A model generated the notes under the pieces. That model had not been told where the DNA came from. It made no database searches and saw nothing but the letters and a program-made list of their open reading frames with translations. This document shows, piece after piece, positions 9,787 to 18,900 of a stretch of DNA of 64,000 nt. The stretch's first letter is position 1, and each line of letters opens with the position of its first letter. A program made the translations under genes and the position numbers. Location of the stretch: the NCBI GenBank assembly GCA_023269615.1, contig JAHFSY010000016.1:1-64000 (forward strand), in the 5' to 3' direction. Origin of the DNA: Verrucomicrobiota bacterium (GTDB lineage: Bacteria; Verrucomicrobiota; Verrucomicrobiia; JABWAM01).

Positions 9787-10740
9787 ATGGAATTCATTTT
9801 TCATCGCCCATCCGGTGCCCGCGTTTGCGACAAGTTGTTTTACAAGGATCTGCGCCTTGTGGTGCTTGAAAATGATGCTTTGCGCGTGGTGGTTGCGCCT
9901 GAAAAAGGGTGCGACATCGTTTCATTCGTGGACAAGGCCTCCGGCGTGGACATCATGTTGCGGTTGCCGATGGGGCTTCGCAGCTTGAAATCGGAACGTT
10001 CGCTTCTGCCGCTTCCAAACACGTTTTCCTCTTTTTATGAGGGCGGATGGCAGGAGCTTTTTCCAACCGCGTCGGGATTCGGAAAATATTACGGGCAGGA
10101 CCAGCCGATCCACGGCGAGGTGTTCCTGCTGCCCTGGGATTACGCCATCATTGAGGACTCCGCATCGCGCGTCTGCGTGGAATTTCGTGTGCGGACGGTT
10201 CTCAGCCCCTTCGAGCTGAAGCGTCGGATGATTCTTGACGCCAGCTCGCCGGAGGTTCGGTTTGAGGAGTCCATCGAGAATTTGAGCGGGGTGGACATCA
10301 ACTACATGTGGGGACATCATCCCGCGTTCGGGGCGCCGTTCCTGAGCGGGGATTGCCGCATCGAGCTTCCGAAAAGCCGTCTGTTTCAGGGGGATGAAAC
10401 GGCATTGAAAATTCCGCCCGAGACCGAACCGCGCAGCGTGATGATGTACGCGATGGACCTGGAGCGGGGGATTTACGGGTTGAAGAACGAGCGCATGGGT
10501 CTTGGGTTCGGCATGAAATGGGACCATCGCCTCTTCTCGAAAATCTGGATCTGGCAATCCATGCACAGCATCGAAGGGTCGCCGTATTTCGGGCGCGAGT
10601 ACGCGTGCGCGATCGAGCCATTCACCAGCCTGCCCCACCAGTTGTATGGCAAACAGGATCCGCTGCCCGTGATCCGCGGGCGCCAGAAAATTGAAACCAG
10701 CCTCAGCGCCTTCCTTTATCGCGGCGCCCTTCCAAAATGA
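9787..10740 (+). CDS. Aldose 1-epimerase-superfamily protein (DUF4432-like)
   Basis: The 317-residue protein has a galactose mutarotase-like fold. Cues are the early strands with GCDIVSFVDKASGVDIM, a central WGHHPAFGAPFL, and a late acidic position in EPFTSLPHQLYG, matching the His/Glu arrangement of aldose epimerases. The start at 9787 is chosen because it gives the first strand MEFIFHR; codons upstream lack family-like sequence. The stop overlaps the next start by four bases (ATGA, 10737-10740), indicating coupling to the oxidoreductase. It probably interconverts sugar anomers or binds a modified sugar for the neighbouring enzymes; the substrate is unknown. Confidence 0.75.
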   Translation: MEFIFHRPSGARVCDKLFYKDLRLVVLENDALRVVVAPEKGCDIVSFVDKASGVDIMLRLPMGLRSLKSERSLLPLPNTFSSFYEGGWQELFPTASGFGKYYGQDQPIHGEVFLLPWDYAIIEDSASRVCVEFRVRTVLSPFELKRRMILDASSPEVRFEESIENLSGVDINYMWGHHPAFGAPFLSGDCRIELPKSRLFQGDETALKIPPETEPRSVMMYAMDLERGIYGLKNERMGLGFGMKWDHRLFSKIWIWQSMHSIEGSPYFGREYACAIEPFTSLPHQLYGKQDPLPVIRGRQKIETSLSAFLYRGALPK

Positions 10741-11951
10741 AACCATTGCGATTTGGATTGATCGGGGTGGGAGGGATCGGCGCGACGCACATTCGCGCGT
10801 TGCAGGCCCTGGAAAACGAGGGGCTTGTCCAGCTCGTGTGTGTCGCCGACCCGTTTGCCGAGCGCATGCCGGAGGTGAAGGCGCGCTTCGATTCCAAGGG
10901 CGTCCGATGGCACCTGGATTTTCAAAAGCTGATCGAGACCGAGACGGAGCTGGACGCCGTGAGCATCGCCACTCCGATTCCCCTTCACGCGCGGATGACG
11001 GCGGCGGCCCTCGCGCGCGGCCTATTTGTTTATCTTGAAAAGCCTCCCGTGCCATTGATCCAGCAACTGAACGACCTTGTGGCGCTGGATACCCGTCGCA
11101 AGGTTGTGGTGGGATTTCAAATGGTCAGTTCCGTGCCGATCATCCAGTTGAAGCGCTGGAAGGTGGAGGGTGCGCTGGGCGGGATTGAGAGCATTCGCGT
11201 GACGGCCTGCTGGCCGCGATACGACGGATATTACAACCGCGCTCCATGGTCGGGGCGGATGTTGCTCGACGGGGAGCCGGTGTTCGATGGCCCGGCCACC
11301 AACGCGCTGGCCCACCTGCTTCACAACATCATGTATCTTGCGGGCAAGGGGATGGATGACTTTGATGTGCCGGTGGAGGTCGAGGGCGAGTTTTACCGCG
11401 CGCGTCCGATTGAGAGCTACGACGTGCTGTCCATGCGCGGCCTGCTGGAATCCGGCGTTGAGTTTCATTATTCCGTGAATCATGCGACGGAGGCCATGAC
11501 GGCGTTTCGCATCGAGGTGATCGGCAGCAAGGGGCGGGCATGGGTTTCCAACAACGGGGAGGAGATGGGGAACACCTGCGGGCTTACGAGCCCCGCGGCG
11601 CCCTATCCGGATTCCTTTCTGGAATCGTACCGCCAGTTTATCCGCTTCGCGAGCGGGGAACGCGCGCGGGCCGTCACGTCGCTCGAGGACACGCGGGGAT
11701 ATGTTCTCGCCACCAACGGGGCGCTGATGGCTTCGGGTGGAATCCACAACATTGACCCGAAATACTGGCGGGTGCATGGGGAAGGGGAGAATCGCGGCTA
11801 CGATGTGGCGGAACTTCCGAAATACGTCCAGCGATCCGTGGAAGAGGGAAAACTCTTTTCCGAAATCAACGTCCCCTGGGCCCGCAAGGGCCATGCCGTG
11901 CTGGTTCGCAGCTTGCGTTCCATCCAGTTGAAGGATTATATCTCCCACTGA
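10737..11951 (+). CDS. Gfo/Idh/MocA family NAD(P)-dependent oxidoreductase
   Basis: A typical sugar oxidoreductase of 404 residues. The N-terminal Rossmann motif is GLIGVGGIGATH (residues 7-18), with LEKPPVP near residue 100 carrying the catalytic Lys-Pro pair. The C-terminal alpha/beta substrate domain includes a YSVNHATEAMTAF sheet. Members oxidise or reduce a hydroxyl or keto group on sugars and sugar acids. It is coupled to the epimerase-like gene by ATGA overlap and lies one base before prs, so five or six genes in a row probably share a transcript. The substrate is not predictable. Confidence 0.9.
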   Translation: MKPLRFGLIGVGGIGATHIRALQALENEGLVQLVCVADPFAERMPEVKARFDSKGVRWHLDFQKLIETETELDAVSIATPIPLHARMTAAALARGLFVYLEKPPVPLIQQLNDLVALDTRRKVVVGFQMVSSVPIIQLKRWKVEGALGGIESIRVTACWPRYDGYYNRAPWSGRMLLDGEPVFDGPATNALAHLLHNIMYLAGKGMDDFDVPVEVEGEFYRARPIESYDVLSMRGLLESGVEFHYSVNHATEAMTAFRIEVIGSKGRAWVSNNGEEMGNTCGLTSPAAPYPDSFLESYRQFIRFASGERARAVTSLEDTRGYVLATNGALMASGGIHNIDPKYWRVHGEGENRGYDVAELPKYVQRSVEEGKLFSEINVPWARKGHAVLVRSLRSIQLKDYISH

Positions 11952-11952
11952 T

Positions 11953-12921
11953 ATGCCTGCTTCGCTCTCCGCTCTCTGTCTTCTTTCGGGTAATTCCAAT
12001 CCCGTCCTTGCAAAGAAAATCGCAGGCGAGGTCGGGGTCAAGCTCACCGATGCCACCGTCACGACTTTTCCCGACAGCGAGACATTCGTGAAGATCAACG
12101 AGAACGTGCGCGGCCGCGACGTGTTCATCATCCAGTCCACGTGCCCCCCCGCCAACCACAACCTGATGGAGTTGCTCATCATGATTGACGCGGCGAAGCG
12201 CGCGAGCGCGGACCGCATCACGGCCGTGATGCCGTTTTATGGATACGCGAGGCAGGACCGCAAGGACCAGCCTCGGGTGCCCATCACGGCAAAACTGGTG
12301 GCCAATCTTCTCGTGGCGGCGGGTGCGGATCGGATTTTGACGATGGATCTGCATGCCCAGCAGATCCAGGGTTTTTTTGATATTCCCGTGGACCACCTTT
12401 ACGCGGCGCCGGTTCTCAGTAAATTTTTCCTCAAGCGGAAGATGAAGAACCTTGTGATCGTCTCGCCCGACGTGGGAGGGCTCAAGATGGCGTATGCCTA
12501 CTCCAACATGCTGCACGCAAGCCTGGCGATCGTCGCGAAACGACGGAAGTCCGCGACGGAAGTGGACGCGCTGAATCTCATCGGCGAGGTGAAGGGGGCC
12601 AACGTCCTTCTTGTGGATGACCTGACCGAGACGGCGGGCACCCTGGTATCGGCATCGGCATTCCTGAAGGATGCCGGCGCCCAGACCGTGTACGCAATTG
12701 TTTCACACGCCGTGCTTGGAAAGATGGGGATCGAGCGGTTGAAAAAATCAGCCATCAAGGAACTGCTGACCACCGATAGCGTTCCGCACGAGGATTTGCA
12801 GGGTTTTCCGCTGACCGTCTTGAGCGTTGCGCCGATCCTTGGCGAGGCCATCCGCCGCATCCACAACAACAGTTCGGTCACGTCACTCTTCGAGGTCAAT
12901 GGTCAAAAACTGAGCCATTGA
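11953..12921 (+). CDS. prs: Ribose-phosphate pyrophosphokinase
   Basis: Makes PRPP from ribose 5-phosphate and ATP for nucleotide, histidine and tryptophan synthesis. Its 322 residues are the normal length. It has the early FPDSETFVKINENVRGRDVF segment, the flexible-loop motif MPFYGYARQDRKDQPR, the metal/ATP histidine in MDLHAQQIQGFFD, and the PRPP-binding loop VLLVDDLTETAGTL. The last replaces the commoner DDMIDTAGT but keeps both acidic residues and the TAGT turn. It sits one base after a sugar oxidoreductase and three bases before mtnA, an unusual operon partner for a housekeeping gene. Confidence 0.95.
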   Translation: MPASLSALCLLSGNSNPVLAKKIAGEVGVKLTDATVTTFPDSETFVKINENVRGRDVFIIQSTCPPANHNLMELLIMIDAAKRASADRITAVMPFYGYARQDRKDQPRVPITAKLVANLLVAAGADRILTMDLHAQQIQGFFDIPVDHLYAAPVLSKFFLKRKMKNLVIVSPDVGGLKMAYAYSNMLHASLAIVAKRRKSATEVDALNLIGEVKGANVLLVDDLTETAGTLVSASAFLKDAGAQTVYAIVSHAVLGKMGIERLKKSAIKELLTTDSVPHEDLQGFPLTVLSVAPILGEAIRRIHNNSSVTSLFEVNGQKLSH

Positions 12922-12924
12922 AGC

Positions 12925-13968
12925 ATGGCCGAGCCTTTGCACACGCTCCGTTGGGAGAAGGATGCGCTGGTGATGCTGGACCAGACGCTGCTTCCGCTTG
13001 AAGTCCGGTATCTCACGCTCACCACGGTTGAGCAGGTCTGGGAGGCGATCAAGGTGTTGCGCGTGCGCGGGGCGCCCGTCATTGGCGTGGCCGCCGGATT
13101 CGGAATGTACCTTGGATTGCGCGGCCACGGGAATGAGGATTGGAAAACTTTCCGCGCCACCGCGCAGCGGCGGGCGGATGACCTCAACTCGGCCCGCCCC
13201 ACCGCCGTGAACCTGCGCTGGGCGGTCGAACGCATGCTCAAAGTTGCGGATGACAACCAGAAATGTCCCGTGCCTGAAATCGTGGATCTGCTTTTGAAGG
13301 ACGCCCTGAAAATGATCGAGGAGGACGAGGCCATTTGCCGTGCCATCGGGATCCATGGGCTGGAAGTCCTCAAGGATGGTGCGACGGTTCTCACGCATTG
13401 CAATGCGGGAGCCCTTGTCACGACCACGCGTTATGGGACCGCCCTCGCCCCCGTCTATGCGGCACAGGAAAAGGGGATGCGCGTGGCTGTGTTTTCGGAT
13501 GAGACACGCCCGCTCCTCCAAGGCTCCCGGCTCACCGCGCTGGAACTCCAGCGGGCGGGCGTGCCCGTCACTGTCATTTGCGACAACATGGCTGCGACGG
13601 TGATGGCGCAAAAGAAAGTGGACCTGGTGATCGTCGGGGCCGACCGCGTGGCGGCGAATGGCGATTTCGCCAACAAGATCGGCACGTACGGCGTGGCCAT
13701 CCTCGCGAAGGAGCATGGGATTCCATTTTACTGCGCCATGCCGCTCTCCACGATTGACCTGCGGCTCGCCGACGGCGCGGGAATTCCCATCGAGGAACGC
13801 AAGCCCGAGGAGGTGACGCATGGATTCGGACGCCAGACCGCACCGGATGGAGTGAGCGTGTTCAACCCCGCGTTCGACGTCACGCCGCATCGTTACGTGA
13901 CGGCGTTCATCACGGAAAAAGGAGTGGTGCGCCCGCCTTTCGATAAAAATCTCAAGGCTTTATTTTGA
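12925..13968 (+). CDS. mtnA: S-methyl-5-thioribose-1-phosphate isomerase
   Basis: Converts methylthioribose 1-phosphate to methylthioribulose 1-phosphate in methionine salvage. The 347-residue protein carries the RGAPVIGVAA motif, the catalytic Cys in THCNAGALVTTTRYGTAL, the catalytic Asp in VGADRVAANGDFANKIGTY, and the closing FNPAFDVTPHRYVTAFITE, so the assignment is secure. It follows prs by three bases. metK, which makes the SAM that feeds this pathway, is at 32330. A class II aldolase homologue 1.2 kb downstream would be expected to be the next enzyme, MtnB, but it lacks the catalytic residues. Confidence 0.95.
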   Translation: MAEPLHTLRWEKDALVMLDQTLLPLEVRYLTLTTVEQVWEAIKVLRVRGAPVIGVAAGFGMYLGLRGHGNEDWKTFRATAQRRADDLNSARPTAVNLRWAVERMLKVADDNQKCPVPEIVDLLLKDALKMIEEDEAICRAIGIHGLEVLKDGATVLTHCNAGALVTTTRYGTALAPVYAAQEKGMRVAVFSDETRPLLQGSRLTALELQRAGVPVTVICDNMAATVMAQKKVDLVIVGADRVAANGDFANKIGTYGVAILAKEHGIPFYCAMPLSTIDLRLADGAGIPIEERKPEEVTHGFGRQTAPDGVSVFNPAFDVTPHRYVTAFITEKGVVRPPFDKNLKALF

Positions 13969-13997
13969 GGATGAAGCGATGCTTCACAAAATCCAAG

Positions 13998-14096
13998 GTA
14001 GGGCGCGTTCGCCGAACGCGCCGAAACGGTGGTTCGTGGAATGTGAACATGTGATCTCGATGGAGAACGATGGCGCGCTCGGCAATCGCGCCCTAC
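13998..14096. repeat. REP pair, family GTAGGG
   Basis: The element runs from GTAG (13998-14001) to CTAC (14093-14096), 99 bp. The left hairpin has stem GGCGCG/CGCGCC around TTCGCCGAA; the right hairpin, read inward from the other strand, has the same stem around ATTGCCGAG. About 50 bp of unrelated spacer separates them. It lies between mtnA and the ROK kinase gene. Confidence 0.7.
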
Positions 14097-14121
14097 CACC
14101 AGCAAGAAAAGACGTATTTCT

Positions 14122-15063
14122 ATGACAAATGCCTGCGTCGCTGGCGTCGAGATTGGCGGAACCAAGATCCAGGTTGTGCTGGGAACTCCCCGCGGGAAAA
14201 TTCTGGAGAGGCGACGGTACTCTGTCGTGAAAAAACATGGCGCGGCTGGAATCCAAAAGCAGATTCTCGAGGGCTTGCATGCCTTGAAAAGGATGCGGCC
14301 ATTTGACGCGATTGGTGTCGGTTTTGGGGGGCCGATTGACTGGCGAACGGGCCGGGTGTTCAAGTCACACCACATCGAGGGCTGGAATGGTTTTCCGCTG
14401 GGTGCGTGGCTGCGCTCAAAGTTTCGAGTGCACGTGGTTGCGGACAACGACGCGAATGTGGCGGCCTTGGCGGAGGCGACCCTTGGTGCCGGGCGCGGCA
14501 GGAACCCGGTTTTTTACATGACTATTGGAAGCGGCATCGGCGGTGGAATGGTGCATGACGGGGAGATTTATCACGGGGCGCATCCAGGCGAGGTGGAAGT
14601 GGGGCACACGCGTATTCCGTTTCCGCATCGCGAGCCAAAGGATTGGCCGATTTTGGAAGAGCTTTGTTCCGGATGGTCGTTGGATCGGCAGGTGCGCGCA
14701 GTTGCGAGGGCGCATCGCCGATCACCGCTCGCGATCATGATCGGTGCACGAGGAGGGAAGGAGGCGAGATGGATTCCTCGGGCGATTGCGCGAGGTGATG
14801 CGGATGCGAAGCGGATTTGGGAGGCATGGTGCCGCCACCTCGCGCTCGGCCTTTCCCATGTAACCCATCTTTTTCATCCGCAGGTGCTGATCGTGGGAGG
14901 AGGCGTGTCGCAATGGGGCGAGCCGATGTTGCGCGAGCTTCGCTGTCATTTGAAGATCATCGTGATGTCCGCGTACCAGGGGACTTTCACGGTTGAGTTG
15001 GCATCGCTTGGCGAGGATGCGGTTCCGGTTGGGGCGTTGTTGCTTGCAGGCAGAAGCAGGTAG
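14122..15063 (+). CDS. ROK family sugar kinase or regulator
   Basis: A 313-residue ROK-family protein with the N-terminal phosphate-binding motif VEIGGTKIQVVLGT. The catalytic region is VVADNDANVAALAEATLGAG, with the conserved Asp, followed by TIGSGIGGGMV. The usual ROK zinc motif CxCGxxGCxE is absent; its place is taken by HREPKDWPILEELCSG. Glucose or N-acetyl-sugar phosphorylation is typical, but the missing zinc site makes the substrate uncertain. There is no HTH domain, so a kinase is likelier than a repressor. Its TAG stop is the TAG of a REP palindrome beginning at 15060. Confidence 0.85.
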   Translation: MTNACVAGVEIGGTKIQVVLGTPRGKILERRRYSVVKKHGAAGIQKQILEGLHALKRMRPFDAIGVGFGGPIDWRTGRVFKSHHIEGWNGFPLGAWLRSKFRVHVVADNDANVAALAEATLGAGRGRNPVFYMTIGSGIGGGMVHDGEIYHGAHPGEVEVGHTRIPFPHREPKDWPILEELCSGWSLDRQVRAVARAHRRSPLAIMIGARGGKEARWIPRAIARGDADAKRIWEAWCRHLALGLSHVTHLFHPQVLIVGGGVSQWGEPMLRELRCHLKIIVMSAYQGTFTVELASLGEDAVPVGALLLAGRSR

Positions 15064-15116
15064 GAGCCGATGCCATCGGCGACCGGCGGCGGCCAAATTC
15101 TTGCGAATTCGGCTAC
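15060..15116. repeat. Chimeric REP pair (GTAGGAGCC left arm, GTAGCC right arm)
   Basis: The 57-bp element runs from GTAG (15060-15063) to CTAC (15113-15116). The left arm is the GTAGGAGCC type with hairpin CCGAT/ATCGG. The right arm, read on the minus strand, is the GTAGCC type with stem AATTC/GAATT around a GCAA loop. Homogeneous versions of both arms occur elsewhere in the window. Bases 15061-15063 are also the stop codon of the ROK gene. Confidence 0.75.
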
Positions 15117-15175
15117 GCGGGACTCGGTGAAATTTTGCTTTCCTGTTTGGAAGATTGCGGGGATGTTGATCGGAC

Positions 15176-15697
15176 ATGAATATTGAAGTGAAATCCGACA
15201 CCTTTCCCATCAAGCGAAACTTTGCAGACGCCCTCATTGCGTGGGGCGCAACATTAGTCGGGGGCGGTTGGATGTCTGAGCGGGGTGGGAGTCTCAGCCA
15301 CCGTTACGCGCTGGGGTTTGTCATCACCCGCAAAGGCGCGGACCTCGCGCATCTGGCCGATGCGGATTTGATTTGCGTTGAGCGCTGGGATTTCGATGCG
15401 GAACAAGTGATCGTTCGCGGAAAGGGAGAGCCGTCGCCGCACGCGTTCATCCACGCGTTGGTCTGCCAGGAGCGGGCAACCGCCATCTTTACGTTTGTGG
15501 CCGATGCGCCCAAGGCCGTCGAGCGGGCCGGGAAGGAAGGATGGCCATCCACTAAGCAGTCCGCCCATGCATCCGCGCGCGCCATGGCAGACGATGTCAC
15601 AACCATCCTCGGGAAGGGAAACCGCGTGTTGATCCGCGGCACCGGGCTTCTGACATTTGGCTGCACAGCGGATGACGCCGCCGCAGCGATGGGCTGA
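15176..15697 (+). CDS. Class II aldolase/adducin-like protein lacking catalytic residues
   Basis: The 173-residue protein aligns by eye along the whole class II aldolase (MtnB/FucA) fold. It has GGSLSHRYALGFVITRKGADLA where family members have GNxSxR and TxxG. PSPHAFIH stands where PSxExxxH is usual. TFVAD takes the place of the zinc-binding HxH, and GTGLLTFGCTADDA the place of the HHG segment. The metal-binding histidines and the catalytic Glu are therefore missing, so zinc-dependent lyase or dehydratase activity is unlikely. Given mtnA upstream it may descend from mtnB. Role unknown. Confidence 0.6.
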   Translation: MNIEVKSDTFPIKRNFADALIAWGATLVGGGWMSERGGSLSHRYALGFVITRKGADLAHLADADLICVERWDFDAEQVIVRGKGEPSPHAFIHALVCQERATAIFTFVADAPKAVERAGKEGWPSTKQSAHASARAMADDVTTILGKGNRVLIRGTGLLTFGCTADDAAAAMG

Positions 15698-15910
15698 CAA
15701 GACCTTCCCGGGAAATTCTACTGCGATTGCACTTCGTCCTTGTAAAGAGCACGCTGAAAGTCTTGTCTGCGGAGATTCGCAAAATGACTCTATGAACGGC
15801 ACCAACGGAACGGAGGCGCGACAAATCTTGGTGGAGGGTTTGGAATTGCATCCTCGGACATGCCTGTTGCCGATGAGATCGTCCAGCATCCCGCATGTTT
15901 TTCTGGCCCC

Positions 15911-18900
15911 ATGAAAATCATCCGTTTCATTCAGCGGCGCATGACTGTGGAGGACGCGAAAAGCCCGCTGGGGGTTCTTGTGCTCGTGGCGATGGTTTTT
16001 CTTATGGTGGGGGTGATTGCTCCGGTCTTTTCCCACCCGCCGTCGCTTCCCGTTCCGGTTCCCATCGTGGCGCAGTACACGCTGCCGGGCGATCTGGTGG
16101 AGGTGACCGACTCGCCCTTCTCTGGCATCGATCCCATCACCCATCTTCCAAGCGTCGTCGAAACGCGCAGCTCCAAGCTGCGGCTTTATCTTGTTCCCCC
16201 AGGCATCTTCATGGCTGGCTCCAACACGGGAGATCAAGACGAGCGGTTCGGTGGCCAGTCCACTCCCGCCCCCGTCTTCATCTCGGCCTTCTATATCTCC
16301 GACGCCATTCCCAACGAACTCTACGAACGCCATGATCCATCGCATCGCCATCATCGGGGGTCGTACAGCGGCGGAAACCATGCTGACCAGCTTCCGGCCA
16401 CACGAGTCACGTGGAAGCAGGCCGATTCATTCATGAGCTGGCTGGCGGAGACCGAAGGGGTCTCCACCAACGCATTCAGAAAGCCTCGTGAGATGGAATA
16501 TGAAAAGGCAAGCCACGGCGGGCTGGACTGCTGTTTTCCATGGGGAGAAAGCGTCCCGGCTTCCATCAAGGCACTTTATTCCCCCGACCGCGCCATCGGG
16601 GTGGAGGAAGGCGAAGCCTGTGGGTACGGTTTGCATTCACCCACCGCAAACGTATTTTGCTGGACGGAGGATTGGATGGGGCCCTATCCGAACACGCTGG
16701 CGGCTTTGGTCAACCCGAGAGGTCCACCGACCGGAAAGCGCAAAGTTTTGCGCGGTGGGACCTGGTGGTGCTACAACCTGAGCTTCCGCTGCGCCGACCG
16801 CTGGGAAGCCTTCCCTGATCTTGCCGATGACCGGATCGGATTCCGAGTCGTGCGCGATCTGCCCGTGCCTGCCGACATGCCGGTCTGGACAGGTCGGCCC
16901 TCGCTGGCTCCCAGGACAGCCACGAGATTGGCTTCCCTCGCAGTGGCGAACATATCCTCCAATTTCTGCATCGAGGAGGCCTATCGCGCGCTGCAGCAAA
17001 GGGCGCAGCTGGTGGGGTTCACCCGGACCTGGCCCGATGGGAGCGCCGGCCCGGCCGGTGAATACCCTCCCAATGGGTTCTATTGCGAGGATCTGGCCAA
17101 CGACCCGGTGCCGGGGACGGTGGCGACCAACCTGGTGCAGGCGCTTTACAATCAACTCTCCACCGAAGAAATGCTCGAAAGCTTTGTAAAGGATCCGGGC
17201 GAAGTGCTGTTGAGCCACAGCACCAATTCGGTGCCATCCATCACGGGGTTGGATACCAACAATTATCTGGCCCCGTTCCATGCCCTGGCCGATTTCATCC
17301 CGGAGTTGAAAACGATTCCTGTGACGTTGCCCGGCGTGGGGATCACGAGCGTTTCGGGCGGCCCGTTGACCAACATGGAAAGCCGGTTGGTGCCAGGCGT
17401 CCCCATTTTTTTCCCCAGTTGCGATCTGTTAACCAATGCTGTAACGCAGGCGTGGTTGAACACCAACTGGACCCATTTTGCAGCCAACGCGATCGGAGTT
17501 CATGCGAATATCATCGTGGACCAGCCTGTCCTCACCCCTCCCGGACCCGGGATGTGGAGGGGCAACATGAAAGTCGTTCGAGGAAGGTTGGGGCGTAACC
17601 TGGCGGTTTACCCTGCGGGCAACTGGCCGGTGTACGCTTCGGTGAGTGGGACCAACACGCCCAACGCGACGCCGTTTCCTGTGGATGGCCAACTTCATGC
17701 CTTGGGAGAAAACGCGCTGGGCGGCCAGATCTGGGTTTCCAGCGCGAAATTTGCTGACGTCGGCGATACACCCCCGGTGTTTGAGTGCATACCCACGCCC
17801 ACCATGGTGGGAAAATTCTTTTCGTTTACCGGTTGGGATTTGGGTGGCGCTGCCGCCATCACTTTTTCATTTACGAATAATGTGACGGGTGAATGTCAGG
17901 GGTGTCAGGGCGGGCCGAAAATTGTTTTTACGAACCCGAGTACGACTAATCTCGTTACGTGCGTCGGGATCACCAATATACTCGAATGTGTCGTATCCAA
18001 CGGTATGACGGTCGTCACCGATGGAGAGGTGAAATGGGAAGCTCCCGCCGCCCTCGGCTCGTTCTCCAACAACGTGGACACCGTGACCTTGAACGCGCAG
18101 GGGAAGGCGAGGACGGCATGGATTGGCACCGCACCCGGCACGGGTGAAATCAAAGCCACAGGCCAGAATCTCAAAGACCCGAGCGATCACACCACGGCAC
18201 TCGCCAACGTCACGACAAACATCGTGGCGACTGTTGTAACATTTGATGGCATCAAGGCAACTCTCGGCGGCACCAATTTTGTTTCGATGAGCAGCAGCAC
18301 CAATTTCACGGCCAACGCGCCGATGGCCATTCCGAAGAAGGCGGGAACATTCGATCTGGATGTCATCGGCCTCAATCCGGACACGACGGATACGCGCAAG
18401 CTCATCAAGTTCGAAACGACACCCAAGAGGAATCCTCAGGATGTCCTTGCCGGCAATCCACCCGTATTGACTCCGAACGCGACGGACTCGCTCAAGGCGA
18501 CGTTGGGCACGGACGCCCAAGGTTCCTTCAATGTGGTGGCCTATTGCGACGTCAATAAAAACGGGAGCCGCGACCCGGGTGAGCAGTTCAAAATCCTCAA
18601 CGTAGCGATTGTGCGGATCACGCTCCAGCAGCCGCCGAACCAGAAAACCATAACAACAGCAAACAAGAAGCTTGTGGTCACCCCGATCAAAGCAGGCACC
18701 ATAGATGCACTGAGCGTGGATGTTGACCCTGCGGACCAGGTAGCCATTTTCTATGATTCTCCAGTTTTGTTGGAAGGAGGCGGTTCGGACAAGCTGATTG
18801 GTGTCGATCATGTCACGGTTGGTGCAATCGGAAGCCTCACGAATGACACCCGTAGCGTGACGTATGACAATGCGAGTCTCTTCAGGTTCAAATATGATCC

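Noticed and set aside
12925-15697. Complete methionine-salvage operon
   Set aside because: Only mtnA is sound; the ROK protein lacks similarity to the MtnK kinase type and the class II aldolase homologue lacks its active site.
16150-16860. True formylglycine-generating enzyme activity
   Set aside because: The fold motifs are present, but only one of the two catalytic cysteines seems to have a counterpart, and no sulfatase gene is in the window.
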